Origin: Gilliamella mensalis
GTDB taxonomy: Bacteria; Pseudomonadota; Gammaproteobacteria; Enterobacterales; Orbaceae
Direction: 5' to 3'
Assembly: GCF_900103085.1 (NCBI RefSeq)
Contig: NZ_FMWR01000008.1
Span: forward strand, 1 to 64,000
Length of the DNA stretch: 64,000 bases
The translations under genes and the position numbers were made by a program. Shown here piece after piece: positions 10,568 through 21,624 of this stretch (position 1 is the stretch's first letter; each line of letters begins with the position of its first letter). The notes under the pieces were generated by a model. That model saw only the letters and a program-made list of their open reading frames with translations. It was not told where the DNA came from and ran no database searches.

Positions 10568-11619
10568 TGAAAAAATTATTAGTTATGGCAGGAGGAACAG
10601 GGGGACATGTTTTTCCGGGAATTGCTGTTGCGCATTATTTGATGAAGCAAGGTTGGCAAGTAAAATGGTTAGGTACTGCCGATCGAATGGAAGCACACCT
10701 AGTACCTGAAAATGGTATTGATATTAATTTTATCGAAATATCAGGGCTACGAGGCAAAGGTGTTATGGCATTATTAAAGGCACCTTATAAAATTCTAAAA
10801 GCGGTTTTACAAGCACGAAAAATTTTGCAAGCATATCGACCAGATGTTGTTTTAGGTATGGGCGGATATGTTTCTGGACCAGGAGGCATCGCTGCAAAAA
10901 CACTTGGCATACCCATAGTATTACATGAACAAAATGGTATAGCTGGTTTAACTAATAAGTGGCTGGCTAAAATTGCGACTAAAGTTTTGCAAGCATTCCC
11001 TACTGCATTTGCTAAAGCTGAAGTAGTGGGGAATCCTGTGCGCAGTGATCTTTTAACAGTTGCAAAACCAGAAGAAAGACTCAAAGATCGTGATGGACCA
11101 ATTAGAATATTAGTTATGGGAGGAAGCCAAGGAGCTAAAATTATTAACGACATTGTACCTCAGGTGGTAGCAAAATTATCCGATAAATATGTGGTTTGGC
11201 ATCAAACAGGAAAAGGAATGTTAAATTCAGTAATTGAGTCTTATCAACATTGTGATATGACAAATAATAAAGTGACTGAATTTATCTCAGATGTTACAGA
11301 AGCATATAATTGGGCTGATATTGTGATTTGTCGCAGCGGAGCATTAACCGTTAGTGAAATAGAAGTAGTGGGCATTGGAGCTATTTTCGTTCCGTTTATG
11401 CACAAAGATCGCCAGCAATTTTGGAATGCAAAATCATTAGCGGATATAGGGGCTGCTAATATTATAGAACAACCCGACTTTAACGTTGAATCGTTATCAA
11501 AATTATTATTAAATTTGAATCGTAACAAGTTACTTGAAATGGCAATTAAAGCTAAAAGTTTATCTATTGTAAATTCCACCGAAAAAGTGGCTAAAACCAT
11601 TGAATCAGTGATAAAATGA
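10567..11619 (+). CDS. murG: UDP-GlcNAc:lipid I GlcNAc transferase MurG
   Basis: Peripheral membrane GT-B glycosyltransferase that converts lipid I to lipid II. The N-terminal glycine loop [12 protein letters not shown] (about 7-18) and the second loop GGYVSGPGG near 99-107 are present. In the UDP-GlcNAc half, [11 protein letters not shown] lies near 183-193 and [11 protein letters not shown] near 257-267. The 350-residue length is normal. The gene ends 169 bases before murC, the largest gap inside the dcw cluster. Confidence 0.95.
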   Translation: MKKLLVMAGGTGGHVFPGIAVAHYLMKQGWQVKWLGTADRMEAHLVPENGIDINFIEISGLRGKGVMALLKAPYKILKAVLQARKILQAYRPDVVLGMGGYVSGPGGIAAKTLGIPIVLHEQNGIAGLTNKWLAKIATKVLQAFPTAFAKAEVVGNPVRSDLLTVAKPEERLKDRDGPIRILVMGGSQGAKIINDIVPQVVAKLSDKYVVWHQTGKGMLNSVIESYQHCDMTNNKVTEFISDVTEAYNWADIVICRSGALTVSEIEVVGIGAIFVPFMHKDRQQFWNAKSLADIGAANIIEQPDFNVESLSKLLLNLNRNKLLEMAIKAKSLSIVNSTEKVAKTIESVIK

Positions 11620-11788
11620 TTAGTTTTTGATATGAATTTATGTAATAATTTTGTCAAAAAGTTTCAGGTTGGGTACATGTTTTAGTCAATGATTTATTTG
11701 GGATAAGAAAAATAATCACGATACAAATGTTCAATGATGGTATGACGCGGTACACTACACAACAAAAAGAGTAATTAGGAGTTCAATA

Positions 11789-13222
11789 GTGAATACAAGG
11801 GAATTAGCGAGGTTAAGAGCCATTATTCCTGAAATGAAACGAGTTAAACATATTCACTTTGTGGGTATTGGTGGCGCGGGTATGGGCGGGATTGCTGAAG
11901 TTCTAGCTAATGAAGGATACGAAATTAGTGGTTCAGATATTGTTGAAAATGCTGTAACTCAACATCTAGAAACATTAGGCGCAAAAATTGTCATTGGTCA
12001 CGCTGCTGAAAATGTGATTAATTCTAGTGTTGTTGTTATATCTTCGGCTATTTCACAAGATAATATTGAAGTAATTGCTGCTCGTGAAGCACGGATACCG
12101 GTTATTCAACGCGCTGAAATGTTAGCTGAATTAATGCGTTTTCGCTATGGAGTTGCTATTGCTGGTACTCATGGCAAAACAACTACAACTGCGATGGTTA
12201 CGGCTATTTATGCTGAAGCAAAACTTGATCCAACTTTTGTCAATGGTGGGCTAGTTAAAGCGGCAGGAACTCATGCGAAATTAGGTATTAGTCGTTATTT
12301 TATTGCCGAAGCGGATGAAAGTGATGCATCATTCCTTCATCTGCAACCGATGGTATCGATTGTAACCAATATCGAACCAGACCATATGGATACTTATCAA
12401 GGTAGTGTTGATAATCTTAAACAAACATTTATTTCCTTTTTACGTAATCTTCCATTTTATGGTTTAGCTATTATGTGTTATGACGATCCTATTAATCGTG
12501 AATTATTACCGATTGTGGGACGTAAAGTCATTACTTATGGTTTTAGTGACGAAGCTGATGTAGTTATTAAAAATTATCGTCAAGAACGAGGAATAAGTTA
12601 TTATACGGTTTGTCGCCCCGATCGTCAGGATTTGCAGATTGAATTGAATGCGCCAGGTAGACATAATGCTTTAAATTCGGCTGCTGCAATTATTGCTGCA
12701 ACTGAAGAGGGTATTGGTGATGAATCAATTATAAATGCATTAGCTAAATTTGCTGGTACCAGTCGACGGTTTGATTTATTAGGTGTTTTCCCTCATGTTG
12801 ATGGTGGAGATATTATGATGGTTGATGATTATGGTCATCATCCTAGTGAAGTTAATGCAACTATTCAAGCGGCAAGAAATGGTTGGCCAGATCGCAGACT
12901 AGTCATGTTATTCCAGCCACATCGATATACGCGTACTCGTGATTTATTTGATGATTTCGCACAAGTGCTTTCTCAAGTTGATGCTCTTGTCATATTAGAT
13001 GTCTATTCTGCAGGTGAGCAACCTATAGCTGGTGCAGATAGTCGATCTTTATGCCGTTCGATTCGTAATCGAGGTAAAGTTGATCCAATTTATGTTTCTG
13101 ATTTAGATTTGCTACCAGAAATTATACAAGAAATATTAAAAGGTGGTGATTTATTAATTACACAAGGTGCTGGTAGTGTTGGTCGTATAGCACGCCAATT
13201 AGCCAAAACTCAATTATCTTGA
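11789..13222 (+). CDS. murC: UDP-MurNAc:L-alanine ligase MurC
   Basis: Adds the first amino acid, L-alanine, to UDP-MurNAc. I place the start at a GTG because AGGAG lies 7 bases upstream and the N-terminus [18 protein letters not shown] aligns with E. coli MurC from residue 2. The UDP loop [17 protein letters not shown] follows at about 23-39, and the ATP loop [11 protein letters not shown] near 128-138. [12 protein letters not shown] lies near 348. The length of 477 compares with 491 in E. coli. Confidence 0.95.
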   Translation: MNTRELARLRAIIPEMKRVKHIHFVGIGGAGMGGIAEVLANEGYEISGSDIVENAVTQHLETLGAKIVIGHAAENVINSSVVVISSAISQDNIEVIAAREARIPVIQRAEMLAELMRFRYGVAIAGTHGKTTTTAMVTAIYAEAKLDPTFVNGGLVKAAGTHAKLGISRYFIAEADESDASFLHLQPMVSIVTNIEPDHMDTYQGSVDNLKQTFISFLRNLPFYGLAIMCYDDPINRELLPIVGRKVITYGFSDEADVVIKNYRQERGISYYTVCRPDRQDLQIELNAPGRHNALNSAAAIIAATEEGIGDESIINALAKFAGTSRRFDLLGVFPHVDGGDIMMVDDYGHHPSEVNATIQAARNGWPDRRLVMLFQPHRYTRTRDLFDDFAQVLSQVDALVILDVYSAGEQPIAGADSRSLCRSIRNRGKVDPIYVSDLDLLPEIIQEILKGGDLLITQGAGSVGRIARQLAKTQLS

Positions 13223-13238
13223 AAAGAGGTTTTATAAA

Positions 13239-14147
13239 ATGATAGATAAAGTTGCTGTATTGTATGGTGGTACCTCCGCTGAGCGGGAAGTGTCACTTAA
13301 GTCAGGTAAGGCTGTACATGCAGGATTATTGGCAAATGGTATTGATGCCCATCTTATTGATACTAAAGATCACCCTATTACCAATTTAAAAGAAGAAGGT
13401 TATACAAAAGCTTTTGTTATTCTGCACGGACGTGGCGGGGAAGATGGTATTGTTCAAGCAATTTTGGCTTACCAAAATATTCCTTATACAGGTAGTGATG
13501 TTTTGTCATCAGCATTAACTATGGATAAGTTGAAAACTAAATTAGTTTGGAAATCGCTTAATTTACCCGTTGCTGATTACGTTATGGTAGAAAAATCGCA
13601 ATTAATAGATACAGATGCTATTGTTAAACAACTGGGTTTACCGCTGTTTGTTAAACCAAGCCATGAAGGCTCAAGTGTTGGAATGGCTAGAGTTAATCAA
13701 GAATCTGAATTGAAACAAGCCATTAATGAGGCTTTTAAATATGATAGTGTAGTGATGGTTGAGTCATTTTTGGCAGGTCCTGAATTTACAGTGGCGATTG
13801 TTGATGAAGAAGTTTTACCATCAATTCATATTAAGCCTGCAAGCAAATTTTATGATTATGATGCTAAATATTTATCTGACACTACCCAGTATTTTTGCCC
13901 AAGTGGTTTACTAGATGACAAAGAACAACAGATTCGTAAATTAGCATTAGATGCTTATAAAGCAGTAGGATGCAGAGGCTGGGGAAGGGTAGATGTTATG
14001 TTTGATGCTAATCAAAATCCATATTTACTTGAAGTTAATACAGCACCAGGTATGACTGATCATAGCTTAGTGCCAATGGCAGCAAAACAACATGGTTGGT
14101 CATTTAATGAACTTGTCGCCAGAATCTTAAATTTGGCAACTCTATAA
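13239..14147 (+). CDS. ddlB: D-alanine:D-alanine ligase (DdlB type)
   Basis: ATP-grasp ligase that makes the D-Ala-D-Ala dipeptide used by MurF. The 302-residue length is typical of the B-type enzyme found in dcw clusters. Visible motifs are LYGGTSAEREVSLKSG (6-21), HGRGGEDGIVQ near 63-73, and FVKPSHEGSSVGM near 143-155. LLEVNTAPGMTDHSLVP lies near 266-282, with the metal-binding glutamate and asparagine. A good RBS (AAGAGG) precedes the ATG. Confidence 0.95.
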   Translation: MIDKVAVLYGGTSAEREVSLKSGKAVHAGLLANGIDAHLIDTKDHPITNLKEEGYTKAFVILHGRGGEDGIVQAILAYQNIPYTGSDVLSSALTMDKLKTKLVWKSLNLPVADYVMVEKSQLIDTDAIVKQLGLPLFVKPSHEGSSVGMARVNQESELKQAINEAFKYDSVVMVESFLAGPEFTVAIVDEEVLPSIHIKPASKFYDYDAKYLSDTTQYFCPSGLLDDKEQQIRKLALDAYKAVGCRGWGRVDVMFDANQNPYLLEVNTAPGMTDHSLVPMAAKQHGWSFNELVARILNLATL

Positions 14148-14160
14148 TTGGCCTTATTTT

Positions 14161-14994
14161 ATGAAACGAGTTCGGCAAGCGGCTCATAGACGAGAAGATA
14201 GAAATGGAAGGCGGTTACTCATTTTTCATAATACAGAACAGTTGATAGGTTTTTTGTTCTTTATTATGATTATTTTTATTAGTATTTGGGTCGTTCAAAG
14301 CTTTAAAAATTGGATGGATGATCCTGAACAAATGGTACTATCGCAATTAACGTTAAGTGGCGAACATACCTATACAACTGAGGATGATCTTCGGCAAGCT
14401 ATTTTAGGATTAGGGTTACCTAATACCTACATTGGACAAGATGTTAACGATATACAACAAGAAGTAATGCGATTTCCGTGGGTAAAACAGACCAGTGTAC
14501 GTAAACAGTGGCCTGACAGATTAATTACCTATGTGGAAGAATATAAGCCAGTACTTTATTGGAATGACCTATTTTTACTTGATAAAAATGGTAATGTATT
14601 TAGCGTGCCGCTTGACCGTATTACTGAATTACAATTACCAAGGTTATATGGTCCTGAGAGTAAAGCAAAAACGGCGTTAGAAATCTATTATAAATTAGAG
14701 AGTATTTCTAAAGAATTGGCTAATAATAAGTTGGCATTACATATAAAAGCAGCTATAACTGATGAGCGTAATGCATGGCAATTGATGGTGAAACAGTGTG
14801 CATCTGGTTTTTGCATTGAAAATAAGGAAATAAAGTTGTTGTTAGGTAGTGAAAATATTGAACATCGATATCAACAATTCATTAAATTATTTCCGGAAAT
14901 TCAGTCAAGTGTGCCAGAAAATGAAAGAATAACGGTAGCTGATTTACGTTACGAAAATGGTATTTCAGTGCAAAGAGAACAAATGGTGCAGTAA
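14161..14994 (+). CDS. ftsQ: Cell division protein FtsQ
   Basis: Bitopic scaffold of the FtsQLB complex. The arginine-rich cytoplasmic N-terminus (1-24) is followed by a membrane segment at about 30-48 (LIGFLFFIMIIFISIWVVQ). A POTRA domain (about 56-125: LTLSGEHTYTTEDDLRQAIL, then FPWVKQTSVRKQWPDRLITY) and the beta domain (FLLDKNGNVFSVP) follow. The 277-residue length matches E. coli (276). Confidence 0.94.
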   Translation: MKRVRQAAHRREDRNGRRLLIFHNTEQLIGFLFFIMIIFISIWVVQSFKNWMDDPEQMVLSQLTLSGEHTYTTEDDLRQAILGLGLPNTYIGQDVNDIQQEVMRFPWVKQTSVRKQWPDRLITYVEEYKPVLYWNDLFLLDKNGNVFSVPLDRITELQLPRLYGPESKAKTALEIYYKLESISKELANNKLALHIKAAITDERNAWQLMVKQCASGFCIENKEIKLLLGSENIEHRYQQFIKLFPEIQSSVPENERITVADLRYENGISVQREQMVQ

Positions 14995-15015
14995 GGAATA
15001 AATTAAGGCTGAAGT

Positions 15016-16269
15016 ATGAAAGCAACAGAAAAGAAATTGGTCGTTGGATTAGAAGTTGGTACTTCCAAAGTGCTCGCTCTTGTTGGTGAAGTTCTTCCTG
15101 ATGGTATTGTTAATATTATTGGAGTGGGACATTGTCCATCTAAAGGAGTAGATAAAGGTGGAGTGAACGATCTTGAGTCTGTCGTCAAATCAATCCAACG
15201 TGCGGTTGATCAAGCAGAATTAATGGCTGATTGTCAAATATCTTCAGTATATTTAAGCCTTTCAGGTAAACATATCCGCTGTCAAAATGAAATAGGTATG
15301 GTACCTATAGCAGATGAAGAAGTAACCGCTGAGGATGTAGAAAATGTTGTTCATACAGCAAAGTCAGTTAGAATTTTAGATGAGCACCGTATTTTACATG
15401 TCATTGCGCAAGAATATTCTATTGATTTACAAGAAGGCATTAAAAACCCTATTGGCTTATCAGGGGTAAGAATGAAAGCCAAAGTTCATTTAGTCACCTG
15501 TCACAATGATATGGCTAGAAATATTGTTAAAGCAGTTGAACGTTGCGGATTAAAAGTGGATCAACTTATTTTTTCTGGACTGGCTTCTAGTTATGCAGTT
15601 TTGACGGATGATGAAAAAGAACTAGGTGTTTGCGTAATTGATATAGGTGGTGGCACAATGGATGTCACGGTTTATACTGGTGGTGCTTTACGTCATTCTG
15701 TTGTCATTCCTTATGCTGGCAATGTTGTTACTAGTGATATTGCCTATGCTTTTGGTGCACCGCCGATGGATGCTGAAAATATTAAAATTCGTTATGGATG
15801 TGCTGTAGGTTCACTCATTGGAAAAGATGAAGTCATTGATGTACCCAGTGTTGGCGGACGACCGTCTAGATCATTACAACGACAAACTCTTGCAGATGTA
15901 ATAGAACCCCGTTATTCAGAACTTCTTTCGTTAGTACAAAAAGAGTTAATTGCATTGCAAGAAGAACTAAAAAAACAAAATATCAAATATCAATTGGCAG
16001 CAGGTATTGTATTAACTGGTGGTGCGGCTCAAATAAAAGGAATGGTCGAGTGCGCCGAAAAAGTTTTTCAAAATCAAGTTCGTATCGGGCAGCCATTAAA
16101 TATATCTGGATTAACAGACTATGTACAAAAACCTTATTGTTCAACAACTATAGGGTTATTGCATTATGGTAAACAAAGTTTATTAAATGATGATGATAAA
16201 GGTAGTGAGAAATCATCACTAAAAGGGATAGCTAAACGATTGACCGGTTGGTTTAAAAAAGAATTTTAG
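15016..16269 (+). CDS. ftsA: Cell division protein FtsA
   Basis: Actin-like protein that tethers FtsZ filaments to the inner membrane and recruits later division proteins. The 417-residue protein has the phosphate-1 loop GLEVGTSKVLALVGE (11-25) and phosphate-2 region VIDIGGGTMDVTVY (about 206-219). The adenosine loop LTGGAAQIKG lies near 334-343. A C-terminal amphipathic membrane-targeting helix reads KGIAKRLTGWFKKEF. An AAGG RBS lies upstream. It is separated from ftsZ by 81 bases. Confidence 0.96.
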   Translation: MKATEKKLVVGLEVGTSKVLALVGEVLPDGIVNIIGVGHCPSKGVDKGGVNDLESVVKSIQRAVDQAELMADCQISSVYLSLSGKHIRCQNEIGMVPIADEEVTAEDVENVVHTAKSVRILDEHRILHVIAQEYSIDLQEGIKNPIGLSGVRMKAKVHLVTCHNDMARNIVKAVERCGLKVDQLIFSGLASSYAVLTDDEKELGVCVIDIGGGTMDVTVYTGGALRHSVVIPYAGNVVTSDIAYAFGAPPMDAENIKIRYGCAVGSLIGKDEVIDVPSVGGRPSRSLQRQTLADVIEPRYSELLSLVQKELIALQEELKKQNIKYQLAAGIVLTGGAAQIKGMVECAEKVFQNQVRIGQPLNISGLTDYVQKPYCSTTIGLLHYGKQSLLNDDDKGSEKSSLKGIAKRLTGWFKKEF

Positions 16270-16350
16270 CTAATATATTTCAAGAACTTCGTGGACATTG
16301 TAGACGATTATCTGTACAATGTTACTAGATCGTAAATTTGGAGATAAGTT

Positions 16351-17490
16351 ATGTTTGAGCCTATGGTTGCAGATGATGAACCAGCAGCAGTCATTAAAGT
16401 TATTGGTGTCGGTGGTGGCGGAGGTAATGCTGTCGAGCATATGATTGCCGAGCATATTGAAGGTGTTGAATTTTTTGCAGCAAATACAGATGCACAGGCA
16501 TTAAAAAGAATTAAGGTAGGTCAAACTATCCAAATCGGTACTAATGTTACTAAAGGACTTGGTGCGGGCGCTAATCCAGAAGTTGGCAGAAACTCTGCTG
16601 AAGAAGATCGTGAGGTTATCCGTAGTGCTATAGAAGGCGCTGATATGGTTTTTATCGCAGCAGGAATGGGTGGAGGTACCGGAACAGGTGCAGCGCCAGT
16701 CGTTGCGGAAATAGCAAAAGAATTAGGTATTCTAACTGTTGCTGTTGTTACCAAGCCGTTTGGGTTTGAGGGTAAAAAACGTATGGCTTTTGCTGAACAA
16801 GGTATTTCTGAATTAGCAAAACATGTCGATTCACTGATTACTATTCCAAATGATAAGTTATTAAAAGTATTAGGTCGTGGTGTTAAATTACTTGATGCTT
16901 TTGCTGCAGCCAATGGCGTTTTAAAAGGTGCTGTACAAGGTATTGCTGAGCTTATTACTAAACCAGGTCATATCAATGTCGACTTTGCTGACGTAAGAAC
17001 AGTGATGTCTGAAATGGGATATGCTATGATGGGTTCAGGTCGAGCAAGTGGAGATAATCGTGCAGAAGAAGCTGCTGAAATGGCAATTTCTAGCCCACTA
17101 CTTGAAGATATCGATTTATCTGGTGCTCGAGGTGTATTAGTAAATGTAACAGCAGGATTAGACCTTGGTTTAGAAGAATTTGAAACAGTAGGTAGTACAG
17201 TTAGAGCATTTGCTTCTGACAATGCTACTGTTGTTGTAGGTACAACTTTTGATCCCGATATGTCTGATGAAATTCGAGTAACAGTGGTGGCAACCGGTAT
17301 TGGTATGGATAGACGTCCAGAAGTTAAAATACCTAAACCTGTGCCGAACAATGAACTATTTGGGCAAAGTAATACGTTAGGACAACGAGATGAGAAGCTA
17401 GCTAAGGTTGTTAATGAACCAACAGCTTCAGCTCTTGAAGATCATAAAATTTTAGATATTCCTGCTTTTATCCGTAAGCAAGCGAATTAA
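16351..17490 (+). CDS. ftsZ: Cell division protein FtsZ
   Basis: Tubulin-like GTPase that forms the Z ring. The GTP signature GGGTGTG lies at 107-113, the N-terminal [14 protein letters not shown] at 15-28 and the T7 loop NVDFADV near 208-214. The C-terminal conserved peptide [13 protein letters not shown], which binds FtsA and ZipA, is intact. The linker between the core (about 320) and this peptide is short. The 379-residue length is close to E. coli (383). Confidence 0.97.
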   Translation: MFEPMVADDEPAAVIKVIGVGGGGGNAVEHMIAEHIEGVEFFAANTDAQALKRIKVGQTIQIGTNVTKGLGAGANPEVGRNSAEEDREVIRSAIEGADMVFIAAGMGGGTGTGAAPVVAEIAKELGILTVAVVTKPFGFEGKKRMAFAEQGISELAKHVDSLITIPNDKLLKVLGRGVKLLDAFAAANGVLKGAVQGIAELITKPGHINVDFADVRTVMSEMGYAMMGSGRASGDNRAEEAAEMAISSPLLEDIDLSGARGVLVNVTAGLDLGLEEFETVGSTVRAFASDNATVVVGTTFDPDMSDEIRVTVVATGIGMDRRPEVKIPKPVPNNELFGQSNTLGQRDEKLAKVVNEPTASALEDHKILDIPAFIRKQAN

Positions 17491-17552
17491 AATGAACTTA
17501 TTTGATTTTTTATTGTCAAAATCGATAAGAACAGACAAGAAGTAGGTGCAAA

Positions 17553-18467
17553 GTGAAACAAAGAACATTAAAAAAGACTATTCAAGCAACTGGTGTTGGT
17601 TTACATACTGGCAAGAAAGTTACTTTGACATTACGCCCTGCGCCTGAAAACACGGGTATCATTTATCGTCGTACTGATTTAAATCCATATGTGGATTTTC
17701 CAGTGGATGCAAAATCAGTACGCGACACAATGCTTTGTACTTGTTTAGTAAACGAAGACAATGTTCGTATTTCAACTGTTGAGCATATCAATTCTGCTTT
17801 AGCAGGGCTAGGTATTGATAATCTTATTATTGAAGTTAATGCCCCTGAAATACCAATTATGGACGGTAGCGCAAGTCCTTTTGTTTATTTGTTACTTGAT
17901 GCAGGTGTTGCGGAACAAAATGCGCTTAAAAAGTTTTTGCGCGTAAAAGAAACAGTTCGAGTTGAAAATGGTGATAAATGGGCTGAAGTAAGGCCTTATA
18001 GTGGATTTAGATTAGATTTCACTATTGATTTTCATCATCCGGCTATCGATAGTAGTTCGCAACGTTATCAATTAGATTTTTCATCCGAATCGTTTATTCG
18101 TCAGATTAGCCGTGCTAGAACTTTTGGTTTTATGCGTGATATCGAAGCGTTACAGTCTAAAGGCTTATGTTTAGGTGGTAGTTTAGATTGTGCAATTGTA
18201 GTTGATGATTATAAAGTGCTTAATGAAGATGGTTTGCGTTTTGAAGATGAGTTTGTGCGCCACAAAATGCTTGATACTATCGGTGATTTATATATGAGTG
18301 GTCATAATATGATTGGTGAAGTAATCTGTTATAAATCAGGTCATGCATTGAATAACCAATTATTACAAGCATTACTTGCAAAACAAGATGCATGGGAATA
18401 TGTGACATTTACTGAAGAGCAAACGGTACCACTTGCGTTGGGTACGCAGCAGCTTGTTTTAGCGTAA
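17553..18467 (+). CDS. lpxC: UDP-3-O-acyl-N-acetylglucosamine deacetylase LpxC
   Basis: Zinc-dependent deacetylase for the committed step of lipid A synthesis. The start is a GTG; AGTAGGTG lies upstream and the N-terminus [20 protein letters not shown] aligns with E. coli LpxC. Zinc ligands are seen in [10 protein letters not shown] near 77-86 and in [10 protein letters not shown] near 237-246 (the H-x-x-x-D pair). The 304-residue length is one short of E. coli. It is the last gene before the strong terminator; secA, which follows in E. coli, is not here. Confidence 0.96.
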   Translation: MKQRTLKKTIQATGVGLHTGKKVTLTLRPAPENTGIIYRRTDLNPYVDFPVDAKSVRDTMLCTCLVNEDNVRISTVEHINSALAGLGIDNLIIEVNAPEIPIMDGSASPFVYLLLDAGVAEQNALKKFLRVKETVRVENGDKWAEVRPYSGFRLDFTIDFHHPAIDSSSQRYQLDFSSESFIRQISRARTFGFMRDIEALQSKGLCLGGSLDCAIVVDDYKVLNEDGLRFEDEFVRHKMLDTIGDLYMSGHNMIGEVICYKSGHALNNQLLQALLAKQDAWEYVTFTEEQTVPLALGTQQLVLA

Positions 18468-18496
18468 AATCATAAGTAATATTGTTATATATTATG

Positions 18497-18530
18497 AACG
18501 CTCCTATTTTTAATAGGAGCGTTTTTATTT
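18497..18530 (+). terminator. Rho-independent terminator of the dcw-lpxC unit
   Basis: A perfect 12-bp stem (18497-18508 with 18512-18523; arms AACGCTCCTATT and AATAGGAGCGTT) with a 3-base loop is followed by TTTATTTTAT. It lies 30 bases after the lpxC stop and before yfbR. This is one of the clearest terminators in the window. Confidence 0.9.
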
Positions 18531-18550
18531 TATATTAAAGAGATAATAAT

Positions 18551-19138
18551 ATGAATAATAGCCATTTTTTTGCTCATTTATCACGATTAAAACTAATTAA
18601 CCGTTGGCCTTTAATGCGTAATGTAAGAATTGAAAATGTATCAGAGCATAGCTTACAAGTTGCTTTTGTTGCACATGCATTAGCTATAATTAAAAACAAA
18701 AAATTTAATGGTAATGTGAATCCTGAGCGAATTGCATTATTAGCCATGTATCATGATGTTTCAGAGGTCATAACCGGTGACTTACCAACACCTACAAAGT
18801 ATTATAATCCGCAAATCACGGTTGAATATAAAAAGATTGAAAAAATAGCACAACAAAAACTTATTAATATGCTCCCTGAAGAGTTACAAGATGATTTTAG
18901 AACATTAATTGATGATGATTTTTATGATGAATCAGAAAAAAACATCGTAAAACAAGCTGATGCATTATGTGCTTATCTTAAAACGATTGAAGAATTCAGT
19001 GCAGGTAATAATGAGTTTAAATTGGCTGAGCAACGTTTAAAAAAGACTTTATCTGAACGTAATAGTCCTGAAATGAATTACTTTTTAGACATTTTTACGC
19101 CAAGTTTTAGCTTGTCATTAGACGAGATAACTATGTAA
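18551..19138 (+). CDS. yfbR: 5'-deoxynucleotidase YfbR (HD domain)
   Basis: HD-domain phosphohydrolase that dephosphorylates deoxyribonucleoside 5'-monophosphates. The 195-residue sequence follows E. coli YfbR closely ([20 protein letters not shown] at 4-23). Metal-binding residues appear as the first histidine in NVSEHSLQ near 34, the HD pair in MYHDVSEV near 68-69, and an aspartate in [10 protein letters not shown] near 137. It starts just after the lpxC terminator with an RBS-like AAGAGA, so it needs its own promoter. Confidence 0.93.
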   Translation: MNNSHFFAHLSRLKLINRWPLMRNVRIENVSEHSLQVAFVAHALAIIKNKKFNGNVNPERIALLAMYHDVSEVITGDLPTPTKYYNPQITVEYKKIEKIAQQKLINMLPEELQDDFRTLIDDDFYDESEKNIVKQADALCAYLKTIEEFSAGNNEFKLAEQRLKKTLSERNSPEMNYFLDIFTPSFSLSLDEITM

Positions 19139-19258
19139 AAATAATTTATCAAATTAAATATTTTTTTACTTTATTCTTATAATATTTTATTAATAAAAAA
19201 CTTCTTGTTTAAAATTTCAATTTTAGCAATGAAAATAGATTGTTATAATATACAAGCC

Positions 19259-19948
19259 TTATGTTAGATGATAATTTATATTTTGATAAATATAACGTTT
19301 GACAGGCCTACCAATAGATAGATAGGTCAAATGGCTTTTAAGTTCTCCAAGTTCTTCTAAGTAATCAAGATATTTTTTTAGTGATATACGTGATAGTGAA
19401 ATTAACTCAACTATATGACTCATTGAAAACTCACGATTATATTGAATAATAACCTCTCGAACTTTTTGTAGAGTTTGATTATCGATACCTTTAGGTAACC
19501 CTTTGTTGTGATAAGTTGGTTTGGCAAAAATCCGATCATCTAGTTGATGCTGATTTAATATTTTGGATGATGATAACAAACGTATGCGTTCTTGATAGGA
19601 AACTAATGCTGTGCGTAAACGCTCAAAAGTGAAGGGTTTTACTATATAATCAATCACACCTAAGCGCAGGGCGGCTTGGATCTCATTAGTTTTGCAAGCG
19701 GCAGTTACCATAATAATATCAATTTTTGGGTAACTTATGCGAATATGTTGTAATAACTCTAATCCATTGAGTTTGGGCATAAATACGTCAAGTAGGATTA
19801 AATCAATATGATTATCATGAATACAATGTAGTGCTTGTTCACCATTACTGACATTTGCGATTAAATTAAAACCAGGCACCATTTGTACATATTTTTTATT
19901 GAGCTCGGCCACCATCGGATCGTCTTCAACTATTAAAACATCAACCAT
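19259..19948 (-). CDS. Response regulator of the CitB/DcuR family
   Basis: Cytoplasmic two-component response regulator of 229 residues. The receiver domain (about 1-120) shows the acidic pocket D9-D10, the phospho-acceptor D54 in LLLDVFMPK and K104 in IVKPF. The C-terminal half (about 150-220) has a predicted helix-turn-helix in SMSHIVELISLSRISLKKYL, as in DcuR, DpiA and MalR. Its start overlaps the end of the partner kinase by 8 bases, with AGAGA as RBS. The position beside a 2-hydroxycarboxylate transporter and malic enzyme suggests control of malate use; the ligand itself is not provable from sequence. Confidence 0.9.
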   Translation of the reverse strand: MVDVLIVEDDPMVAELNKKYVQMVPGFNLIANVSNGEQALHCIHDNHIDLILLDVFMPKLNGLELLQHIRISYPKIDIIMVTAACKTNEIQAALRLGVIDYIVKPFTFERLRTALVSYQERIRLLSSSKILNQHQLDDRIFAKPTYHNKGLPKGIDNQTLQKVREVIIQYNREFSMSHIVELISLSRISLKKYLDYLEELGELKSHLTYLSIGRPVKRYIYQNINYHLT

Positions 19949-21569
19949 GAATCTCTTTCTCCCTGTAGATTGCTTTAAGTGGTAATAATACTTTAAAACA
20001 GGTTCCTTTTTTATTACTTAAGTCACATAATTGAATATGTCCATTAAGTTCATCAATGCTTGCTAAAACTAAATATAAGCCGATTCCTCGATTATCGCCT
20101 TTGGTTGAATATCCTTTTTGAAAGATGTATTGTGTATCTTCATCAGAAATACCTTCACCATTATCATTGACCTCAATTTGAAGAGTATCATCAGTAATCA
20201 TCAAATTGACATTCATCTGTTTGCTATCTAAAAATTGTACTGCATCTAAACTATTATCAATTAAATTACCAAGAATTGTGATTAAAGCGTGAGTAATTGA
20301 AATATCCGTAATTGGTGCTAATTCTCCATCTATATTAAATGACAAACTTACACCCAGTTCTCGAGCTCGGCTAAATTTACTATTTAAAAAACCAGAAATA
20401 ATAGGATCCTTGATTGCTTGAGTAACAAGCTTTGATTCAGCTTGTTCATTCCCAATAATTTCTTCAAGATAATCAATTAATTCTTGTTTATTATTATTAA
20501 ACGCTAAACCATAAATAACATGCAGTTTGTTATTAAATTCATGTGATTGTGAACGTAACGCGTCGGCATAACGGTTTACCCCAGTTAAATTTTCTGCCAA
20601 TTGCCGTATTTCAGTCATATCTCGAAACGAGGCAATAGCGCCAACTAATGAACCATTAACAAACAGAGGGGATCGATTTGTTAGAATGACTACGCCGTTT
20701 ATATTTTGTTCGCAATCATATTCAGCAATACCGCTAAGCATTACTTCATGTAAGCGTGTATTAGGAATAATATCCGCAATTTGTTCTCCAATCACATCTT
20801 CTTTATTGCTATTAATCCGTAAGATACGTTTAGCTTCATTATTAATTTGGGTAATAGAACCATCTCGATTTATGACAACAATACCTTCTTTAACTGTTCT
20901 TATTATAGCATCTCTTTCTTCAAATAATTGAGCCATTTCGGTAGGCTCAAGTCCATATAATATTCTTTTTATATTGCGTGATAATAATAAAGATAACATA
21001 ACTGCCACAGCTAAAGATGCGAACAAAGATAACCAGATTGATTGACTTGTTCTTGAAGCCAGATGATTAATTTTTTGTAGTGTTTGTCCCACTAATACGG
21101 CACCAATTTGCTGGTGCTTATTATTGTAAATAGGGCTGAATGCCCGCACCGAATTGCCGAGCGTTCCTTTAGCTATTGATATGTAAGATTCTCCTTTTAA
21201 TGCTCTGTGCTCATCACCACCAACAATAAGTTGTCCTATTTTATTTTTATCTGGGTGAGAAAGCCGCACACCTTGCATATTAAAAACAACGACAAAATCA
21301 ACTTGCGTTAATATCCGTGTTTGCTCGGTTTCATTTTGGAGTCGAGCTAAATTTTGAGGAGAGGGAGTTTGTATGCTTTTTATTGTATTATTTGATGAAG
21401 AAATAATAGTAGCGATATTTTCAACACGTTGACGAGAAGCCTGTAAATATTCATTATTAACCAAGTGAATAATATATATATTTTCAGCAATGGCTGATAA
21501 TGTAAAAACTAAAAAGAACAAGCTGATGAGCTTAAATTTAAGTGTTAACCGATTAAAAAGGTATTTCAT
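19941..21569 (-). CDS. Sensor histidine kinase of the CitA/DcuS family
   Basis: Membrane sensor kinase of 542 residues. The order is: membrane segment at about 12-31; periplasmic PAS-like ligand domain (about 35-170, with VVVFNMQGVRLSHPDKNKIG and the tail SPIYNNKHQQIGAVLVGQT); second membrane segment at about 178-197; cytoplasmic PAS domain (about 220-315); kinase core. The phospho-acceptor is H343 in SQSHEFNNKLHVI, typical of this family. The ATPase has NLIDNSLDAV, DNGEGIS and GYSTKGDNRGIGLYL. CitA, DcuS and MalK sense citrate, fumarate/succinate or malate, and malate is my inference from the neighbours. No clear RBS is seen. Confidence 0.9.
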   Translation of the reverse strand: MKYLFNRLTLKFKLISLFFLVFTLSAIAENIYIIHLVNNEYLQASRQRVENIATIISSSNNTIKSIQTPSPQNLARLQNETEQTRILTQVDFVVVFNMQGVRLSHPDKNKIGQLIVGGDEHRALKGESYISIAKGTLGNSVRAFSPIYNNKHQQIGAVLVGQTLQKINHLASRTSQSIWLSLFASLAVAVMLSLLLSRNIKRILYGLEPTEMAQLFEERDAIIRTVKEGIVVINRDGSITQINNEAKRILRINSNKEDVIGEQIADIIPNTRLHEVMLSGIAEYDCEQNINGVVILTNRSPLFVNGSLVGAIASFRDMTEIRQLAENLTGVNRYADALRSQSHEFNNKLHVIYGLAFNNNKQELIDYLEEIIGNEQAESKLVTQAIKDPIISGFLNSKFSRARELGVSLSFNIDGELAPITDISITHALITILGNLIDNSLDAVQFLDSKQMNVNLMITDDTLQIEVNDNGEGISDEDTQYIFQKGYSTKGDNRGIGLYLVLASIDELNGHIQLCDLSNKKGTCFKVLLPLKAIYREKEIHG

Positions 21570-21624
21570 TTAATAGTTATTTCGACAGAAATGTTGTAAA
21601 TCTATATTAACCTAAATAATGACA

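Noticed and set aside
10785-11657. Minus-strand frames of 122 and 137 codons across murG
   Set aside because: Shadow frames of the murG coding strand; low-complexity translations and no independent signals.
16521-17351. Two open frames of 130 and 127 codons antisense to ftsZ
   Set aside because: They are the mirror of a strongly biased coding sequence, have serine/proline/isoleucine-rich translations without family features and no RBS.
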